A stretch of 64,000 nt of DNA from JADFOJ01 sp041580235 (GTDB taxonomy: Bacteria; Planctomycetota; Phycisphaerae; Phycisphaerales; SM1A02): the NCBI GenBank assembly GCA_041580235.1, contig JBFGEG010000002.1, positions 1 through 64,000 on the forward strand, given 5' to 3'. The notes under the pieces are model-generated. The model was not told the DNA's origin. It ran no database searches and worked only from the letters and a program-made list of their open reading frames with translations. The translations under genes and the position numbers were made by a program. Within the stretch, counting starts at the first letter, position 1. Every line of letters begins with the position of its first letter. Below, piece by piece: positions 60,158-64,000 of the stretch.

Positions 60158-61581
60158 GGTTCACCTCTCCCCGCGCCGGATGGGGCCGGGGGCGTCAGCG
60201 GCATCGGGCCGCGGTCGTAGTGCTGTGTCGCGTGGCAGCCCGGCGTGCAGCTGCCGCCGGTGTCGGTCTGGAGAAACCGGATCTCCAGCGCCCAACCCTT
60301 GCTGCCAAAAGGAACCGAGTCCCGGATGTGGAACGGGTTGCTCGAGGCGTGGACCTCGTGACAGGCGCGGCAGGTGCGTCCTTTTCGGCGGTTGACGTGC
60401 AGCCAGTGCAGGTTTCGGTCGCCGTCACGAAAGCGGGTCAGCCCCGTCCCCTGCTCGGTCTCGACGAGCTGGGGGATGTGGCACTCGAAGCACAGCTCGT
60501 ACCGCTTCGGCTCGAACGGCGCGTAGAACTCGGGCGGGTACGCCTTACGAAGCAGCTGCGTGTGGTCGGCCGCGTGCGGCTCGTGACAGGCCGTGCACGC
60601 CCCCTCGAGAATCGGCCCGTGGTGATGCTCGTTGTCGCGGAGCAGGGCCATCATGTTGGTCAGGCTTCGGCCGCCGGTCGTCGACAGCGACCCGTCGTGA
60701 CACCCGACGCACAGGGCCGTCTGGCCGTCACGCTGCATCGCGGGCAGGTCCGAGCCGTGAGCGCTGTGACAGGCCAGGCATCCGCCCGGCTCGCTCGCCG
60801 CGCCATGCACGACCTGGCGGCTCTGCAGCGCCGAGCGGACGTCCTCGTGGCACGTGTAGCACAACCCCGGTGAATCCTCATGCAGCTGGTAGTGGACATC
60901 CGACGCGTGCGCGTCGTGGCAGATGAGGCAGCTGTCCTCGACCGGCTGGTGGGGGTAGCGGTGCTCCCGGCCGTTTGACGGGGCCATCTCCGCGTGGCAG
61001 CCGAGGCACAGCTGCCGGGGGGGCTCTGTGAGCAGCATCGGCTCCCACGACGAGTGGGCGTCGTGGCAGAGGATGCACGCGCCGGCGGCGACGGGACCGT
61101 GGACGAACTTGCTCGCGCCTTCATCGTGATGGCAGCTCAGGCACAGTCCCCGCACCGGATCGGCCACGAGCATCATCTGGTGGTCGGAGCCGTGGGGATC
61201 GTGGCACCCCGTGCAGTTGCCCTGCCGGACCGGCTCATGGGCGTACGTGCGGTGCGGGAAGACGTGACAGGTCGTGCACAGATCGGCCTGCGGCTCCGCG
61301 AGCCGGAAGCGGTGCTCGCGGGGCTCGTCGTAGGCGTGGCAGGCCATGCACTTCTGTTGGGCCGCCGGCCCGTGCATGACGGGGTGGGTGACGATCTTCG
61401 CGTGACAGCCCCCGCTGACACACGACTCCGTCCGCTCGGTCGGCCGCTGTTGAGCCCCGGCCCCCCCCGCCGCGGCCGCCAGCACCACGGCCAGCACGAC
61501 CGCTGCCGGGGCCACGCCTTCCCGGCGGCCCGGTCTCCGCCAGGCGGAGGGTGGGCAATGACCAGCTTCCCGATCACGCAT
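60154..61581 (-). CDS. Exported multihaem cytochrome c (about 15 haem sites)
   Basis: A 475-residue protein. The signal peptide is followed by thirteen CxxCH sites (for example CMACH, CTTCH, CLGCH, CYTCH, CFECH) in the DmsE/doubled-CxxCH arrangement. Two are non-canonical: CVSGGCH near the N-terminus (CX4CH) and CTPGCH near the C-terminus (CX3CH). It would be a periplasmic electron wire. It opens the operon whose later genes encode the Rieske/cytochrome b complex. ATG 61581 is chosen; TTG one codon upstream is possible. Confidence 0.88.
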   Translation of the reverse strand: MRDREAGHCPPSAWRRPGRREGVAPAAVVLAVVLAAAAGGAGAQQRPTERTESCVSGGCHAKIVTHPVMHGPAAQQKCMACHAYDEPREHRFRLAEPQADLCTTCHVFPHRTYAHEPVRQGNCTGCHDPHGSDHQMMLVADPVRGLCLSCHHDEGASKFVHGPVAAGACILCHDAHSSWEPMLLTEPPRQLCLGCHAEMAPSNGREHRYPHQPVEDSCLICHDAHASDVHYQLHEDSPGLCYTCHEDVRSALQSRQVVHGAASEPGGCLACHSAHGSDLPAMQRDGQTALCVGCHDGSLSTTGGRSLTNMMALLRDNEHHHGPILEGACTACHEPHAADHTQLLRKAYPPEFYAPFEPKRYELCFECHIPQLVETEQGTGLTRFRDGDRNLHWLHVNRRKGRTCRACHEVHASSNPFHIRDSVPFGSKGWALEIRFLQTDTGGSCTPGCHATQHYDRGPMPLTPPAPSGAGRGEP

Positions 61582-61655
61582 CAATACAAGCGTGCCGCAC
61601 GGTCGACCGCAGGACTACCCGTATTCCGCCCCGTTTCAGGGTTCGAGCGGCGTTT

Positions 61656-62819
61656 TCAGTACCCCGCCTGCTTGTCCACCACGTTCAGCAGCGGATCGCC
61701 CGTGCCGAAGCGGCGCAGGTTCTCGAGATAGATGGCCCGGCGACGCTCGCCCGTCAGGGCCGACCGTCCCGACACGTGGGGGGTGATCACCACGTTTCGC
61801 ATGGCCCACAGCGGGTGGCCGGGCGGCAGCGGCTCGGGGTCGGTCACGTCCAGGCAGGCCCCGGCGAGATGACCGTCCCGAAGGGCCTTCACCAGGGCCG
61901 CGGTGTCGACGACCTTGCCCCGGCCGATGTTGACCAGGTACGACCCCCGCTTCATGGCCTCCAGCTCACGGTGCCCGAACATGGCGTGCGTCTGCGTGGT
62001 CAGGGGCACACACAGGATCACGACGTCGGCCTCAGGCAGAAGCCGGGCGAGATCCTCGGCTCGAGCCTGGCGGTCGACGTAGGGCGGCGGCGGCGTGTCG
62101 CTGCGGCGCGTCGCGAGCACCCGCATACCGAAGCCCTTGCCCCGCCGCGCCACCTCGGAGCCGATGCCGCCGAGCCCCACCACCAGCAGCGTTCGGTTCT
62201 GCAGCGCGATCGGCTCGGCCCCGGAGCCTCGCCGGTTCCACGTGCCGCGCTGGGCGGGATCGAGGTAGTACGGGAGATCCCGCGTCAACGCGAGCAGCAT
62301 CGCGAAGGCATGGTCGGCGATGGTCGGGCCGTGGACGGCTTGCATGTTGGTCAGCACGATGCGGTCGTTGTCCGCCAGCCCGGGCACGGCCAGGTAGCGG
62401 TCCACGCCGGCGCTGGTGGACTGCACCCAACACAGCTTCTCCGCCGCCTGCAGGAACTCGACCGTGCAGTACCGGCTGTCGATACCGTGCACCTGCGGCG
62501 CCAGACGCAGCGCCTCGGCCCGCGACAGCCCGGCGATCACCCGCACGTTGGGCGCCGTCTCGCGCAGCTGCGCGAGATCCTGCTCGGCCCAGGAGCCGGC
62601 CAGGTACGTCAGCTCGACGGGCTCATCGTCCATGGGAAAGGCGATTCGGGCGTGGCGGGAAGAGCCGATCTCGTCGGCGTCCACTCGCGCGGGACCCCGG
62701 GTGTCGGCGGCCGGCGTCTGCGCCGCGAGCGGGCCCGCGAGCCCGAGGGCCAGGGCGAGCAGCGATCCGGTGACCACGCGTCGATGGCGGGCGGCCCTGA
62801 TGAGTCGATGTGCCGTCAT
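61656..62819 (-). CDS. Exported D-2-hydroxyacid dehydrogenase-like protein
   Basis: A 387-residue protein of the NAD-dependent D-2-hydroxyacid dehydrogenase family. It has nucleotide loop GLGGIGSEVARRGKG and the catalytic segment NIGRGKVVDTAALVKALRDG followed by TPHVSG. The N-terminus is a clear export signal (RRVVTGSLLALALGLAGPLA) with twin arginine, unusual for an NAD enzyme, so Tat export is possible. The substrate is not predictable. ATG 62819 lies 8 nt after TATGCT. A divergent gene starts 63 bp away. Confidence 0.85.
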   Translation of the reverse strand: MTAHRLIRAARHRRVVTGSLLALALGLAGPLAAQTPAADTRGPARVDADEIGSSRHARIAFPMDDEPVELTYLAGSWAEQDLAQLRETAPNVRVIAGLSRAEALRLAPQVHGIDSRYCTVEFLQAAEKLCWVQSTSAGVDRYLAVPGLADNDRIVLTNMQAVHGPTIADHAFAMLLALTRDLPYYLDPAQRGTWNRRGSGAEPIALQNRTLLVVGLGGIGSEVARRGKGFGMRVLATRRSDTPPPPYVDRQARAEDLARLLPEADVVILCVPLTTQTHAMFGHRELEAMKRGSYLVNIGRGKVVDTAALVKALRDGHLAGACLDVTDPEPLPPGHPLWAMRNVVITPHVSGRSALTGERRRAIYLENLRRFGTGDPLLNVVDKQAGY

Positions 62820-62827
62820 CTCGACAG

Positions 62828-62833
62828 AGCATA
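62828..62833 (-). promoter_or_regulatory. -10 box TATGCT, probably leaderless promoter
   Basis: TATGCT on the minus strand ends 8 nt before the ATG at 62819, with no ribosome-binding site. Confidence 0.5.
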
Positions 62834-62848
62834 GCAACCCCCGGGCCC

Positions 62849-62854
62849 TATACT
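62849..62854 (+). promoter_or_regulatory. -10 box TATACT
   Basis: TATACT lies 28 nt before ATG 62883, which has GGAGG 8 nt upstream. The box is only 15 bp from the opposing promoter's -10, so the two promoters must overlap. Confidence 0.5.
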
Positions 62855-62882
62855 GTGTGCCGTCGAACCGGAGGATCGCGTG

Positions 62883-64000
62883 ATGACGCCACGATGGTCG
62901 GTTGCGGCGCTTCCGTTTCTGCTGGCGGCTCCGGTCGCCGGGGACGGTTTCCCGTCACACAACGTCACCCTCCTCAGCCATGTTCCGCTGGAGGCGTTCG
63001 CCACGAATCCGACCAGCGGCAATGACTGCTGGGGTTACGTGAGCAGCTCCGGTCGGGAGTACGCGCTGATGGGGCTGCGCACCGCCGTGGGCGTGGTGGA
63101 GATCACCAACCCGACGCAGCCCGTGATCATCGCCGAGGTGACGCACTCCAGCAGCAACTGGTGCGACATCAAGGTCTACGGCGACCATGCGTATGCCGTC
63201 AACGAATCGGGAGGCGGCATCGACGTCATCGATCTGTCGAATGTAGACAACGGTGTCGTCACGCTGGTGCAGCGGGTGACCGACGGCGGCGTGGATCGGA
63301 GCCACAACGTCGCCATCGACGAGGAGTGCGGGTTCCTCTATCTTGCGGGCTCGAACCTGAGCAGCGGGCGGCTGGTTGCCTTCGACCTCGCAGACCCGGC
63401 GAACCCGGTTCTGGCCGGCCAGATGAGCGCGGCCGAGGGCGACTACGTTCACGACGCCCAGATCGTCTCGTTCACGACCGGGCCCAATGCGGGCAAGCAG
63501 ATCTGCTTCGCCTCAGTCGGCTCCTTCGGGCTGGACATCTACGACGTGACCGACAAGACCGCAATGTTCCGGCTCTCGCGGACGTCGTATCCAAACCTGT
63601 CGTACGCCCACCAGGCGTGGTTGAGCGAGGATCGGCAGCTCCTGTACCTGAATGACGAGCTCGACATGGTCAACGAGACTGTGATCTTCGATGTCTCCGA
63701 CCTCGGCAACCCGGCGGTCGTCGGCAGCTCCACCTCCGGGCTGACCGCCGGTGATCACAACGTCTACGTCCACGACGGGTTCATCTACGAGGCCGAGTAT
63801 CGGGGCGGGATGCGGGTCTTCGACGCCGCCGATCCGCTGAACCCGGTGCAGGTCGGCTGGTTTGACACGTACCCCGAGGGTGACAACGCCGGCTTCAACG
63901 GGGCCTGGAGCGTCTACCCGTTCTTTCCCAGCGGAAACGTCATCATCAGCGACAAGAACCGGGCGCTGTTCGTGGTGCGGCCCGGGCCCGCCCCCATTGC
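62883..64000 (+). CDS. Choice-of-anchor B family secreted protein (partial)
   Basis: Runs off the window end; 372 residues are visible. A signal peptide is followed by the choice-of-anchor B beta-propeller: NDCWGYVSSSGREYALMGLR, then DIKVYGDHAYAVNESGGGID and DRSHNVAIDEECGFLYLAGS. Members usually end in a surface anchor (LPXTG, PEP-CTERM, dockerin), so by analogy with other genes here a dockerin pair is expected beyond the window. The start is chosen over GTG 62880 for the better spacing. Confidence 0.85.
   Translation, partial: MTPRWSVAALPFLLAAPVAGDGFPSHNVTLLSHVPLEAFATNPTSGNDCWGYVSSSGREYALMGLRTAVGVVEITNPTQPVIIAEVTHSSSNWCDIKVYGDHAYAVNESGGGIDVIDLSNVDNGVVTLVQRVTDGGVDRSHNVAIDEECGFLYLAGSNLSSGRLVAFDLADPANPVLAGQMSAAEGDYVHDAQIVSFTTGPNAGKQICFASVGSFGLDIYDVTDKTAMFRLSRTSYPNLSYAHQAWLSEDRQLLYLNDELDMVNETVIFDVSDLGNPAVVGSSTSGLTAGDHNVYVHDGFIYEAEYRGGMRVFDAADPLNPVQVGWFDTYPEGDNAGFNGAWSVYPFFPSGNVIISDKNRALFVVRPGPAPI

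Overview
The window reads as chromosomal DNA of a GC-rich Planctomycetota bacterium, most likely of class Phycisphaerae. That assignment is an inference from four things. Many secreted proteins end in paired dockerin-like motifs of the form DGDGxVGIxDFLxLLGxWG. There is a large Ser/Thr kinase with a repeat tail, and an ECF sigma factor of the Planctomycetes/Acidobacteria type. DUF1111 di-haem, CRTAC1, DUF1573 and beta-helix surface proteins are abundant. Outer-membrane barrels and heptose genes indicate a diderm envelope. No genus can be named from the sequence.

Layout. 0-8 kb: a cobalamin-binding sensor with CarH-like residues, a SOUL haem protein, a sigma/anti-sigma pair, an ECF sigma factor, a Ser/Thr kinase and a VOC protein. 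8.0-8.4 kb: tRNA-Arg(CCU) followed by two tandem copies of its 3' half, each led by a covarying 11-bp hairpin. 8.3-13.4 kb: three dockerin-anchored secreted proteins and a decayed fourth. 13.4-24.5 kb: housekeeping and envelope genes (DUF937, TerC, a K+/H+ antiporter, GT2, RRM, GNAT, sulfotransferase, DUF1573 and others). 24.8-33 kb: a protein with an internal dockerin, a CRTAC1/TPR pair, and two tandem dockerin-anchored di-haem oxidoreductases. 33-39.4 kb: an outer-membrane barrel and a heptose-glycan cluster (rfaE2-like, NUDIX, radical SAM, GT9, hldD). 39.8-46.6 kb: a second RRM protein, an MFS transporter, a membrane spermidine-synthase fusion, an OprP-type porin and a methyltransferase. 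46.6-50.8 kb: the glyoxylate shunt (aceB-aceA, coupled to the methyltransferase). 51.0 kb: tRNA-Arg(UCU). 51-54.6 kb: DinB, a membrane protein, a beta-propeller fragment and a metzincin lipoprotein. 54.8-61.6 kb: a tightly coupled respiratory operon (about 15-haem cytochrome, thioredoxin-fold/TPR protein, Rieske, b6-type cytochrome b, subunit IV, pentahaem cytochrome, DUF2784, zinc-ribbon membrane protein). 61.7-64 kb: an exported NAD-dependent dehydrogenase and, divergently, a choice-of-anchor B protein that runs off the window.

The most interesting systems are the multihaem Rieske/cytochrome b operon, whose cytochrome b keeps the haem c_i cysteine at b6f spacing; the GC-type dockerin display family, including recent decay products and one protein whose C-terminus is encoded by a tRNA-derived repeat; and the tRNA-half plus hairpin array itself. 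Several genes have a TANNNT -10 box only 8-9 nt before the start codon, which suggests leaderless transcripts and helps choose start sites.
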